From Trichostrongylus colubriformis (Eukaryota > Nematoda > Chromadorea > Rhabditida > Trichostrongylidae): 64,000 bases of DNA. Every line of letters begins with the position of its first letter. The stretch's first letter is position 1. Location of the stretch: assembly GCA_963978905.1 (NCBI GenBank), contig OZ022260.1:38252259-38316258 (forward strand). The letters are read 5' to 3'. The notes beneath the pieces are model-generated. The model was not told where the DNA came from and made no database searches. It saw only the letters and a list, made by a program, of their open reading frames with translations. A program made the position numbers and the translations under genes. This document shows, in pieces, positions 1 to 10,544 of the stretch.

Positions 1-2298
1 AAATGAGTTGGAAAGCAAGACAGGAGGAGAAATGCGGAACGGTCGGCAAATTTTATGGAAAACTTCAGGAACCTGCATTTTAGACAGTAAATAAATAGCT
101 TGATGGACATGATTCCTTTCTTATTCATTCACAGGAAAATTGAGAAAGTTCATCAATAAAAAAATTTAAAAAACGAAGGAAATTAAAATTAAATCTTAAC
201 TACTGGCTGAACGAGTTCATCCTCCTTTTTTCTAACAACTCCATTATTCGAAATTCAAAGCCAGCAAAATTATAATCAAGCCAGAAACCGATTTAACTGA
301 ATAGAATTATGAGTAAATTATGAGTAACATTTTCGTTCGAAAATTGAAAACGAGACTTTTGACGTGATGTCAAAAAGGATGGAAATTGAAATGCAAATTC
401 GAACACTTGCCCTCCTCCAGATGGATGGGAAACAACGTTTTTGAAAAATCTATCCAGTTTTAGACAAAAAGGTTATGAAACTTTGCAATCTTGACGAACA
501 TGAGTTCGCCCCAAATGAAACCCAAAATGGGGTTATGAACTTATTCGTGGGAAGCATTCAGATGTCTCCGATTGTCGACTCTTCGATTGTTTTTTTTTTT
601 GGAGAAAGAGAAATCGACTTTTTAGAAACCCTTTTGCTTTGGTTTTGGGGTTTTTGGTAGCCGCTGGTTTCGCCGCAGTCCGTGATATGGAAGGTGGTGA
701 CAGCTTTTACTTCGGTGTTAAGAAGTTCCTACATACATCAAGAATTGTATAGATAGCAGTAGAATCAAGTGCTATAAAATCTTCACTACATATGACTTGT
801 CGACAGTTTCGTCAAAGATGGTTACAGTACAGTCATTTCCACTGATTGGGGGAACGATGGTCAAAGCTGTTAAAAGACTACCTAGGTAGCTTTTCAACTG
901 AAGGCTGGGTCTACAGAAATTTAAGTTCTATTGTTACCAACATACTTATGTCACACTTGCTTTCTGAGGGCCCTGGGTAAAGTTTCACGTGCATATACAC
1001 GAATCCAATGAAGATAGAGCTCCTCAGAGGACGGCCGACGGGGTCCGAGGATTGGACGCTAGAGAGCTGAGGAGGAAAGAGGCGATAGTCGCGTAGTCAG
1101 AGACGCAGAGTGAGGGGTATGTGGTGATTAGTAGATCTTTTGCTTCGCGGCGCCGTCAGTACGACTTGACGCACTCGTTCAGAATTCCGCTCAAGACGCA
1201 ATGGGCTGGTACGGTAAAGGATCTTCGAAGATTGCACGTTGGAACCTTCGGAAGTTCGCCTATGTCGTTGTTTTTGCTGTTTCAACAGATAAAGCTGCGA
1301 CTTGCACTTGCCGCGCCACTCGCCACGGGCGGCCGCGCGAAAATTTGACCAATTGCCACACATCGCGGAGCGCGAAACAAATCAACATCGGGCGCGAAGA
1401 ATAAAACTGCGCTCTGGCCGATGAAGGCTGTTCGATACCCTTCTTCTAGATTTCCGATTTCTGATCTTAGGTGTAGAAAATTACTCAGTTCTTTTCGTGT
1501 TTCTGTTCATGTACCGTATTAAGTAGTGTTTCTGAGAAAATTTAGAATCCTGGCATTTCCGTGGATGATTCACTTGGACCAGAAGAAGAAGAAACTTGGA
1601 CTGGTAAAAGAGTTCGTAGAAAAATCACAGTATGACCAAACACGCAAGTCATCTAAAAGAACATAGAGAATACGTACGTACATGTGGATAAGGATAGTAA
1701 CCCTGGATGTCACTCATTTTCACCCTTTCAGCCCTGAATTTTTCTGCGTAACGGAACGTTTTCTTGTTTTTGCTCATTACTTGACACCATATAAAAACAC
1801 TTAAACAAAATTTTGAGCTTTCTTAACCATAAACCAAGAAAAAAAGCCTGAAAAGTTGTTTCCCACACACTCAAAGATTATTTTTGAAGGGGAAAAGCTT
1901 ATTATTGTCTTATGGCACGTACAAGTTCATAAAGGGCAAATTAACTAATGTCTTATAGCACTGTACAAGTTTATAGTCTCATCGGACGTTATGACACTTC
2001 ACCACTTCACTATGCCTCCTAATACCTTCATAATAATTAGTAATAGGGCACATCTATCTAGCAAAAGATCAGTGCCATCCATCGTTGCACTTGGTCTCGG
2101 ATGCTTGTGGTGCATGCAGTAAAACACATCAGATGACGAGTGCAAAGCAAAGTTCGGAAAGCAACGGCCAGTTCTTGCAGTGGGTGATGGAATAGATGTC
2201 GTTGCCAGTATTGCAAAACTCTGAATCTCTAAATGCAACAGTGACAACTGCTACCGCTAAGGCCGGAAGGATTTAACCATATACGCCATTCCGTTCGT
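1..2298. other. No supported gene; CpG-richer patch at about 1020-1400
   Basis: Short overlapping open frames occur on both strands but none has splice context or a recognisable protein. The stretch from about 1020 to 1400 is richer in G+C and CpG than its surroundings and is open in two plus frames and one minus frame. It could be an exon or promoter-proximal sequence, but nothing fixes the strand. The rest is AT-rich intergenic DNA. Confidence 0.4.
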
Positions 2299-2302
2299 TT
2301 AA

Positions 2303-2727
2303 AGGAATCGTCCACGGAAAATGAGTTTTTGCGTTACTTATACGTTTATGTTGTATTTGCCTAATGTGGGCCTCATGCAAAATTTCACCCGAAAAAATGC
2401 GAATCTGGCTGAGATACAGCACCACAAAGTGCGGTCCCAGTGGGCGGGGCCTAAGAGAAAAGCCTCGTTCCGTCGTCCGCCGTGGTCCGAGACGCATTGT
2501 AGGAGCAGAAAGTTTCGTAAACAGTCCCACTCTCCGTTCCCAACGGCGGCGGACCACGGGACGAGGCTTTTACTCTTAGGCCCCGCCCACTGGGACCGCA
2601 CTTTGTGGTGCTGTATCTCGGCCAGATTCGCATTTTTTCGCGTGAAATTTTGCATGAGGCCCACATTAGGCAAATACAACATAAACGTATAAGTAACGCA
2701 AAAACGCATTTTCCGTGGACGATTCCT
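2303..2727. mobile_element. 425-bp palindromic MITE flanked by TTAA, copy 1
   Basis: The element reads almost the same on both strands. Its outer ends begin AGGAATCGTCCACGG and end with the reverse complement. TTAA lies immediately outside each end (2299-2302 and 2728-2731). Because the arms are inverted, both strands show nearly identical 123-residue open frames, which I treat as artefacts. A second copy of the same length is at 57554-57978. TTAA target duplication is known for piggyBac-type elements, but these ends do not start with the usual CC, so the superfamily is open. It is non-autonomous, with no transposase. Confidence 0.85.
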
Positions 2728-2824
2728 TTAAACATATCCTCCGCAGACTACAGTCCACTAGTTACGAGGGAAGTGGGACTAATCATCCCCTTCGAGCCTT
2801 CAAATTCCGATATCTTCAAAAGTT

Positions 2825-3685
2825 TTGCCAAAGTTGAAACTTGAATCGTGCGAAACGGGCATTAAACTAACTCTTTGTTACAAGACTTCCCCCCTCCCCC
2901 AATTCTCCTTGATTATTCATCCGTTCTCAATTAAAAGCACGCGAAATCAAAAATTAATACCCAGTCATAACCCTTCATTATTTAGAATTTATTATTTCCA
3001 AAAAACCAATGCAATATTTTAATTTGGCAAAAGAATATGTCTATGATAGGACCTCCTCGAAATTCTAAAATTCGCTCCTTGCTACCCCTACCTCAGGTTT
3101 CACCTGCCACTTTCGAACAATTCATCACCGTCCTACAATAAAGTCCAGTATTCGCGTAGTAAACTCCATGGCTTCGAATCGGCTAATCAACCAAGGAATT
3201 TGCGACATCCGCAGTTGACTTACTGGTGATAAAGTTATCCGAGTGGGTAGAAAACAGAATGTACCAACCACTTGGCAATCCAGTATATCATCAAAGCAAG
3301 CGCATACCTACAGCAGAGCTATGGCGGGTTATGGCCAATCAAAATGAACCTAATCCCTAACGCTTCTTTTCAACCTTTCAAAAGCAAAGCGTCTTTCTTC
3401 GAATTGCCGGACTTGTTTTGACGAAAATAACAAAAACACACACACACACAAAGTTGTCGACGTCACACAATCGATCTCCAATCAAAATCATACGAGCACT
3501 CAGTTGTGTGGTTGACTTAGGCACAGGTCTGTAGAGTCACCTAATTTTCGTGTGAAGGCTCAAAGGAATCGCCCACTGGAACGCATCAATTCTAACTATC
3601 TTAGAATCACTCTACCGGATACTGTACAGGAACAGAAAAACGGAAAAAACCGAATTTCTCTTCACTCAGGAACAGGAATTGGAAA
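2825..3685. repeat. Left arm of a ~6-kb inverted repeat
   Basis: This segment is present again as a diverged reverse complement at 7650-8868. Matching landmarks include the polymorphic stretch around GTCAACTGCGGATG, the TGCTTTGATGATATACTGGAT region and the outer GCACGATTCAAGTTTC block. It contains a (CA)n microsatellite near 3434. It carries no SINE, so it serves as the empty site for the SINE inserted in the other arm. No coding sequence is evident. Whether it is the long terminal inverted repeat of one transposon or a local inverted duplication cannot be decided here. Confidence 0.75.
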
Positions 3686-4879
3686 ACTGGAAGAGAAGCA
3701 CTCTTTTGGATAGCCCTCCCCCCCCCCCAACAACATTTGAATAGTCGTCGCCCGACACAGCGCAGTTCAAATTTTTGCGCCAAGGTTGATTAGCATCTCA
3801 TTCTGCGTCCCTGACTACGTGACTGCGCCTCTCTATTCCTCAGCTTTCTATCGTCCTACCTTCTCGAACGTCCCACCATGTCGGTCATCACTTTGAGGAG
3901 CTCAATCGCAACTGCATTAATGTAAATGTAAAACTTTGCATGCGGTCTTTACCAAGCAAATACAACATGAATAGTATGTGGGTAACAGAAGAGCTTACCC
4001 TGTGAACGATTCTCTTAAGGCTGGTTTAGATGAATTCATTATCAAAAAATTTGCAATTAGCGTCGTCACTATGTCACCCCTACAACAGAAGCAAAAACAG
4101 AGAAAATTGTTGAGAAATATCGGAGCAGCGTCAACCCACAAACAGTTGACTCATTCTAAACAATCTAGAAGCCTGCTAGAAATCGCAACATTTGCAGGAC
4201 TGAAAGACAAATGGACGGACCGAATGATGAAATGCTACGTCGCTTGCTGCACGTTGAAACAGTTAAAATTAATGGGATCCCGGAGCTCACAACAGATAGA
4301 CAGACATTTTTTCAAAGGAACCAGAAGGGGTCAGAGGAAAGGATAAGATGCAAAGAAATGATCATTTTGTAACGAACATTCAAGGTTAGAGGTGATAATC
4401 GGTGAAAAACCCGGATTCAAAAGCGCGACGCTGTGGTGTATATTCGGGTGTGTACCCTAATGTCAGGACGCCGCGCGGCACAAAGCGGCGAGCGACGTTT
4501 TCGCACGAGCTCATTGCCTCGGTGGAAATCAGGGTAATTGCGCCAGAAGGGCGGCGACCGTATCGACGCCTACTTTTATTCATGTTGGCGGTGATATTGA
4601 GTTTGCTTTTGAATTTGTTTTATTTTAATAGTCGGGATTCGCATGAATTAGTTCATCTTGCATGGTTTCAATTTATTTTTAGTTGATGATAGTGTTTTGC
4701 ATGCAGTCATTCCAATTCCTATGCTGTGTTACCTATTATTTCCATCATTTTTGCTATCCGGAAATTTTCTTTTGCTACCTATGTCGCACTATAGTTAAAT
4801 TAATTGTGTTATTGTATTATTTTGTCATTATTGTACTGTTTGAATTGTAACAAGTTGTATCAGTGCGCTTCTTGCGGGA

Positions 4880-5097
4880 CATGTAAAGTCGGGGGGGGGG
4901 GGGGGGCGCGAGTTTTTCACCCACGTCAAGGCTTCTTTCCCCCAGGCTTAGGCAAAAACAGCTGAGACCTATGCTTTGACTGATGCTTCTTCATGTGGGA
5001 GGAGGGAATATCAATTTTAGCCTAAGAGAGGGAAAGGAGCTTCGACGTCGACGCAAAGTAGCGTCTCCCCCCCCCCCCCCCGACTTTATTTGACCCA
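4880..5097. mobile_element. G-tract MITE (AAAGTCGGGGG...CCCCCGACTTT ends), copy 1
   Basis: The inverted ends read AAAGTCGGGGG on the left and CCCCCGACTTTATTTGACCC on the right. Long G and C homopolymers sit just inside the ends, followed by a GAGACGCAAC-like motif; the left end here lacks GGGTCAAAT. The interior shares the phrases CACGTCAAGG and ATGCTTTGACTGATGCTT with copies at 15828-16113, 41782-42016, 52428-52657 and 56573-56802. It is non-coding and non-autonomous. Confidence 0.75.
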
Positions 5098-6758
5098 AGT
5101 ACAGTAGACTAGCACAATCCTTCTATGCGGTAAAGAAAAAATAAGCAGATGGTCTCAGTATCGTACTTCGGGTAGGGAACGTCATGTGAAAAACCGAGCG
5201 AAGTCGTAGGACTACCAACTACTTCTTGTGTGAACACTGAAGCACCAAATGAGCTAAATTTATACATATTTGAATGAAAACAAAACAAAAACAAGTCCAA
5301 TATGCGGCAAAGTGAATGAGAATAGGCGTCGATACGGTCGTCCCCTTTTTGTGCAATTACACGCGATTCCTACCGAGGGCAGACTACTCGCGCGCCAATG
5401 TCGCGCGGAGAACGTCGCGATGAGGCGTCCTGACATTAGGGTACACACCCTGTATATTCGCATCACATTCGCATCACTTCGAACTGCACACACTGACTTT
5501 CCGTGTTGTCCGCCGTTGAGATGTCATTTGTTGTCTCGTAGGGTGTATTTTTCATCCGTGATGAATAAGTTAAGGAACACACAGCAACAAACAAGTAAAA
5601 TGAATAAAGAAAAAATAAACGCAAAAAAGTGCGATTACAATTAAGACCTAAAGAATTTTATTTCGACGTTTGGCAAGGGGTCGTGTGTGCATTGCGGCAG
5701 TTGCAAGCCACCGTAACCCTGTACCGTAAACCTGAATTGCCCTCTTCCCGGTGCCTCTAAGTTGAAGCACGCCTCTAAAACCAACATCCACAAATGTGAG
5801 AAGTCGAATCGAAGGACTGCGACAAATGGTGGATCCTTGTTCATTAGCGTATTCCTGCCCGTTCATTCTGGTTTCCATTATGTATATTATTGTCGTTGTT
5901 AAGCTTAAGATGACAACAACCAGAAAAAGACGATTGATGGTGGGCGTGGCTTAGCGGAGATGAGCAGATTCCGATCATTTCCGATTTCGCGAAATGCGAT
6001 ACTCACTCGTTCGATCATCTGACCAAAAGTAAAGAGATAGCTCTGAAATGGCACCTAAAAACTACTTTGCAAACGAGTTTCTGTTCATTTACACATTGCC
6101 CTAATCTGCAAACCATGAAACGCTTTTGAAGTGCTACTTTTTTCAGCAGCCGCTGTCCTGTTTGTCAGGAGATACTATTCAAAATGAAAATCATCGCTTG
6201 GGAAACTATCAGAAGGCACACTTTGCGACAACTTTCCCTTGGTTAATCAACCATTTGCATATTTTCATCGCCATGATGCGCCAACACGGCGCTGCACCTG
6301 CTCGATCTCGTGCTAGCCACGCCACCTTAAAGACACAGGGGAGTACGATTTTGGCTTACGGTATGGGTTACGGTGGCCTGCAGTTCGTTACTTTGCACAC
6401 ATCACGCCTTGTCAAGACGTCGAGTGTTAATTCGTGAGGTTTTTCTTTATTACAATCACACTTTTCCTCACTTTATCGCTCATCATCCCCATCACTGCTT
6501 CACTTGTTTGTGTTATGTGCTCTTTCACGTGTTTGATATCATCATGAACGAAATCAAATTCGCCCTACGAGACATCAAATGGCAACGGCCAGTATGAGCG
6601 TGCAGTTCGAGATGAGGCGCGCTAATCGTAAGCTGCAATAGCACTCCAAAGGCGCGTTTTCAATGCGATTTTCGCCACACATCTTTTCTGCGTTTGAATG
6701 TTCCTTTACGGAGATTAGTGTTTTGAAATCGCTCTCCTTCCCTATCCCCTTTCACCGT

Positions 6759-7155
6759 GTCTAAAGGCACTGTGAGGAGTAAGGAGAAACTGAGAAATGG
6801 GAATACATGTTTTCTGAAAACAAATCTTCCACTTCAGAAAAGGTGTTGTTTAGCGATGAAGAAGCGCGGTATGGGGTCTTGTCACGATCCCGCAGCACGC
6901 GTGTCAATCTGTAACTCATCAGCGTGGCGAGTTGCCGGCGAAGGCGGGAAAGTGTTCGCGACCGGCTGACTAATCACTCGCCCGTCCACCCCATTGGCCA
7001 GGGTCGCAGAGGGGCGCAAAAGACAAGGGGTTTTTGCGGTCTCATGTCTCGGGTTTTCGCCGATTTCTTTCGTTCTTTCTTTATAGTTACGCTGCTTAGC
7101 ATCCCCCTTCCAATATTCCACAATTCGCTGAATTTACTCCTTCCAGTGTCTTTAG
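6759..7155. mobile_element. TTAA-type MITE with GGCACC/GGTGTC ends, copy 1
   Basis: The left end is TCTAAAGGCAC and the right end is GTGTCTTTAG, a degenerate form of the TTAAAGGCACC ends seen elsewhere in the window. The interior (gaaaactgagaaatgggaat, then a long CTGAAAACAAA block and a dyad around CGGC) matches 50125-50537. No transposase is present. Both TTAA flanks are mutated, so this is an older copy. Confidence 0.6.
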
Positions 7156-7574
7156 GCTCCTCCCTCGGCCGAGCAAAAAGGCGGTGTCTAGCGTTGCTTC
7201 GAGCGGATGCAGCCAAAAAATGTGCGATATTGATAGCTCTCCAAGGAACTAATGACTCAATAAGGGAAAATGACCTATTTGTTCATCGCGAGATGCGCCT
7301 CTAAAGAATATAAGCTTTTGGGAATAATACGGTGAATATCGATCCCGATCTGTGAAGAGCCAACTTACAAGCCTCACCCCTTTCAACCCTCTAACCCCAT
7401 AGGCCGCCGTAGACTTTTCGACCTTGTGATTTTGCGACTCTGCGATACTGAAATTTTGCGGTCAAGCGGCTCGGCACACGATGCGGCGTTGCACAAATTC
7501 AAGGTCGTAGTATCGCGTGCGAAAGTGCGACGTCGCAAAGTGGCAAACTCACAGTCTGGCGGAGGCCATACGTC

Positions 7575-7625
7575 TGTGGACATACTGATACGATACTTGA
7601 GTAATATCGTATCAATATGTCCACA
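7575..7625. repeat. 51-bp near-perfect hairpin
   Basis: Two 21-nt arms, TGTGGACATACTGATACGAT-A and its reverse complement with one mismatch, flank a 9-nt loop. The hairpin lies just inside the right arm of the 6-kb inverted repeat. A small-RNA precursor or a transposon terminal structure are both possible; nothing here decides between them. Confidence 0.65.
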
Positions 7626-7649
7626 GGCGGGCATTCAAGAGAGTTGCTG

Positions 7650-8868
7650 TGATTCCTGCTCTATAGTAAGGGGAGATTCTCAGTTTTTTTTTTTCGTTTT
7701 TCAGTCCATGTACAGTATCGGTAGAGTGATTCCAAGAGGAATTGGATTTATTAAGTTTCAATGGACCATTTCTTTGAAACTTCCTCTGGACACAAGAACG
7801 TGGTGACTTTACAGTCCTGTGCCTAAGTCAACTACGCAACTGAGGGCTCGTATGATTTTGACTGGAAATCGACGGTGTGGCGTAGGTTGATCGACGTCAA
7901 CCACTTCATGTTTTTTGTTGTTTTGTCAGAACAAGTCTGACAATTTTAAAAAAATCGTTTTTTTTTGTTCTCAAAAGATGGAAAGAGGGGATAGAATTAG
8001 GTTCGTTCTAGTTGGCCACAATGCGCCATGCACGCGACCTGTGCTCTAGGTTATGCGCTTGCTTTGCTGATATACTGGATTGCTAAGTGGTTGGTAGCTC
8101 CTGTTTTCTACCCTTTCGGATAACTCTATCCTCAGTTAGTCAACTGCGGATGACGCATCTGTTCATTGGGCGATTAGCATATTCAAAGCTCCTGTCGCAT
8201 AAAGCTTGCTAGCGAGCCCTGAACTTCATTGTAGGACGGTGATGAATTCTCCGAAACTGGCAGGCGAAACTTGAGGTAGGGATAGCAAGGAGCGGATTTC
8301 GGAATTTCCAGGAGGTCCTATCTGAGACTTTTTCTTTTATCACGATGAAATATTCCGTTGGTTTTTTGAAAATAAAAGGATAAAGGATAAAGTTTTTGGC
8401 GTTAATCAATCCCTTCTGTGGGATGCGCCGCACATTCTAGTTCCATTCAGAATCGTGATGGCTGGTGAATGTGATGTGGCCTATACAATGACTTGCGGTG
8501 GCCAGCCGATGTACAAGTCAGTGCTTTTATCATCCCAGACGAGTCTGGTACCAATTTACCGACCCCGGAGGGATGGAAGGCTTGGTTGGCCTGGGCGGGC
8601 GTCGATGCGGGATTTGATCCCCGCACCATGAGAGTGGGGTGCGCGCCACCTGTCACTACACCACCTCCGCCCCCTTTTGAAAATATTAAATTCTAAATAA
8701 TGTTGGGTCATGACTGAGTACTTGGTTTTAATTTTGTGCGCTTTTAACTTAGAAACGAAAGAATAATCAGGGAGGATTTTCTCGGGGGAAGGGGGGGGGG
8801 GCGGTCTTGTAACAAAGAGGCAGTTTGATTTCCGTTTTGCACGATTCAAGTTTCAGCTTTGCAAAAAG
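7650..8868. repeat. Right arm of the ~6-kb inverted repeat, interrupted by a SINE
   Basis: This is the reverse complement of 2825-3685, with substitutions and small indels. Homology resumes on both sides of 8375-8674, which is a SINE insertion absent from the left arm. The arm is therefore older than the SINE. No coding sequence is evident; the longer open frames cross the SINE junctions. Confidence 0.75.
8375..8674 (-). mobile_element. tRNA-derived SINE, copy 1, with 11-bp target duplication
   Basis: Read on the minus strand, the 5' end resembles a tRNA: GGGCGGAGG, an A-box-like TGGTGTAGTG, then a B-box-like GGGGATCAAATCCC. A unique body of about 200 bp follows, ending in an A-rich tail around AACGCCAAAAACTTT. 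The 11-bp sequence TTTTGAAAATA lies directly on both sides (8364-8374 and 8675-8685). This is the duplication expected from target-primed reverse transcription. The homologous arm at about 3000 has the uninterrupted site. A second copy is at 29233-29521. Confidence 0.85.
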
Positions 8869-8889
8869 AGTTAGTTGATTTCCATTTTT

Positions 8890-9503
8890 CACCATTCGTT
8901 ACCGTCTTCCACCAATCATTCACTAATTTTACGGGCATCATAAAAAAAAGTCATTTACAATGCTCAAAATTGAAGCTCGTTGTAAAAAATGAAGCTCAAG
9001 TCATGCATGAACAGTCGTGATTTCAGAATATTTATGAATTTGGACCAAAACTCGATCTTCTCTTAGTGTTCTTCTGTGCTATGGGATGTTCCATATTCTT
9101 TCGAAGCGCTGGAATCCTCCATGGGAACGGAACGCTTTATGCTGTAGCAAATTCCAGATGGTCCTCTGCATAGTCCTGAAATGTTATGTAACAGTAATTC
9201 TTTTTGAAAAAGAAGATGAGAAAGTGCTACTGGAAGCAGGTAGGAACACTTGAACTGAGTAGCCGCTTCACGCGAATCGCGTCACCGCACGCTTCTCGCT
9301 ACTTGCAACTGCGAGCTGCGGCAATCTGGCCCAAACCGGGTGTCCTGACCCTTCACGCGGGAGGAGGGTGGACATTGCTGAATGCTAAGTAGTAATATGC
9401 ACATGTCTTTATATGTGCGAAGGTGTGACTGCTGGATATTGCCTAAGGGTAGAGTGCAGCAGATCCAGGGTGACGGAAACGATTTCCTGTGACTCGAATT
9501 CGG
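8890..9503. repeat. Left arm of an ~8-kb inverted duplication
   Basis: The segment matches the reverse complement of 16447-17065. Shared blocks include GAAGCTCAAGTCATGCATGA, the CTGGTAGCAGGCCGC-like region and the CAGTCACACC/TGGATATTGCC block. It is non-coding. Homology continues past 9503 to about 9560, matching 15580-15628 on the far side of a TTAA-flanked insertion in the other copy. Confidence 0.7.
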
Positions 9504-9771
9504 TTGAGTTCCCGCAGCTCGCGGTGGTGGCGCCCCTCGGGGGCTGCTGCCACAGCGGGAGCAGCAAGCATTCAGGATTGCAGAATGGTTTAGTCACCCC
9601 AAAGCTCCTTTTACGCAGAAACCCACATCTCTTCCTCACATATAAAGCTCTGACGCAGGGATAGAATTATAAGCCTTACTGCTTTTGAGTTAAACCTTGC
9701 TCTCCATGGCTGTAGAGGATCATAGTCGGCTGCGTTCGTTGCCACTAACTCAACTCCCAATGATATGCCCC

Positions 9772-9930
9772 TCACCCGATCCTCGTAGCACCTAGCGAAA
9801 ACGAAAATTCAAAGCAAAGCCGTTCAAAACCTCCTGTAGGCGGTGTGCATTCTCTGCACGGATCTCCGGCAAGGGCACAAGTGACGAGGAGAGCCAGAAG
9901 AAGAAGAGAACGTAGAGCGAAAGCGAACAT
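9772..9930 (-). CDS. Short secreted Cys-containing peptide, minus copy
   Basis: I do not recognise the family. The frame starts at the ATG at 9930 and codes 52 residues: a hydrophobic signal-like stretch (residues 8-20, rich in Leu/Ala/Val) ending in ALAG, then a short DPC-x-x-C-T-P-P segment. A TATAAA box lies 34 bp upstream of the ATG (9964-9969 on the plus strand), inside a block shared with the mirror copy at 10434. The codons after TGGFE differ between the copies, and GTTTTG could be a weak splice donor there, so the C-terminus is uncertain. A small secreted peptide is the inference; function is unknown. It is easily missed because it is short. Confidence 0.6.
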   Translation of the reverse strand: MFAFALRSLLLLALLVTCALAGDPCRECTPPTGGFERLCFEFSFSLGATRIG

Positions 9931-9963
9931 CTTTGGGGTTGCCACGATCAACGCTGCAGCGCC

Positions 9964-9995
9964 TTTATAGACGCCGTCCTGCTCTGTTCACGAAT
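9964..9995 (-). promoter_or_regulatory. TATA-box promoter of the minus peptide copy
   Basis: TATAAA in the context GTCTATAAAGGCGCTG sits 34 bp before the ATG. The upstream GAACAGAGCAGGACGGCG block is identical in the mirrored copy at about 10373-10390, while sequence further out diverges. Conservation that stops at this point suggests core promoter function, or simply the edge of the duplication. Confidence 0.55.
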
Positions 9996-10372
9996 GTGAA
10001 TTCATAGAATGGCACATGGAACCATAAAACTGATTGTTAATGTACAAATTTTTCTTGGATTAGGTAATTCCAATTTCAATATGTCATAGGGCAATAATTC
10101 GATATTGCACGCAATATCCGACATATGGCATCGTTACATTAAGAAATACCCCCGTGGTGTCAAGGCAGAGCATTGGACGGTCACAATAGTTTAATAGTTT
10201 CACAAAACATTTCGTGAATATGTGTGGATATAGCGACAAAGTTGGTGGCGATGGCAATGATTGACGCCGTTTCTCCTCAAATGAACTATGAACAGTGGGC
10301 TTGAGCCATCATCTCTCCTCCCTCATGGAAACCGAATGGGTAAGCAGAAACTGGTTGTAAGAGTCCAAATTC

Positions 10373-10400
10373 GTGAACAGAGCAGGACGGCGTCTATAAA
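10373..10400 (+). promoter_or_regulatory. TATA-box promoter of the plus peptide copy
   Basis: TATAAA at 10395-10400 lies 34 bp upstream of the ATG at 10434. It is preceded by the same GAACAGAGCAGGACGGCG block as the mirror copy. The two promoters face away from each other across about 370 bp, giving a divergent head-to-head pair. Confidence 0.55.
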
Positions 10401-10433
10401 GGCGCTGCAGCGTTGATCGTGGCAATCCCAAAG

Positions 10434-10544
10434 ATGTTCGCTATCGCTCTACGTTCTCTTCTTCTTCTGGCTCTCCTCGTCACTTGTGCCCTAGCCGGGG
10501 ATCCATGCAAAGAATGCACACCGCCTACAGGAGGTTTTGAATAA
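10434..10544 (+). CDS. Short secreted Cys-containing peptide, plus copy
   Basis: This is a 36-residue ORF starting MFAIALRSLLLL, with a signal-like core, an ALAG cleavage-like site and a mature DPCKECTPPTGGFE tail before TAA. It differs from the minus copy by conservative changes (I/F at position 4, K/R near the Cys pair) and by an earlier stop. If an intron begins at GTTTTG the true tail would differ. The family was not recognised. The two in-frame copies with conserved TATA boxes argue for a real gene rather than chance. Confidence 0.6.
   Translation: MFAIALRSLLLLALLVTCALAGDPCKECTPPTGGFE

Larger units (their letters stand above)
3686..7649. other. Spacer between inverted arms, filled with MITE fragments
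   Basis: No gene is supported. The spacer holds a G-tract MITE (4880-5097) flanked by an inverted pair of a ~150-bp repeat (4430-4600 and 5305-5465). It also holds a partial AGACACC-type TTAA element in reverse (4316-4450), scraps of the same family near 5690-5760 and 6328-6390, a second TTAA-type element (6759-7155) and a hairpin (7575-7625). The short open frames here lie inside repeats. Confidence 0.55.

Noticed and set aside
1097..1404. Overlapping open frames on both strands in a CpG-rich patch
   Set aside because: No recognisable product, no splice sites fixing a strand; GC-rich DNA gives long open frames by chance.
2321..2709. Near-identical 123-codon open frames on both strands, also at 57550-57982
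   Set aside because: They are created by the palindromic MITE: the same arm is translated on each strand. No splice or family support.
8625..8674. A real tRNA gene on the minus strand
   Set aside because: A- and B-box-like motifs are present but the anticodon arm and acceptor pairing are not convincing, and the unit extends about 300 bp with a target duplication, so it is a SINE head.
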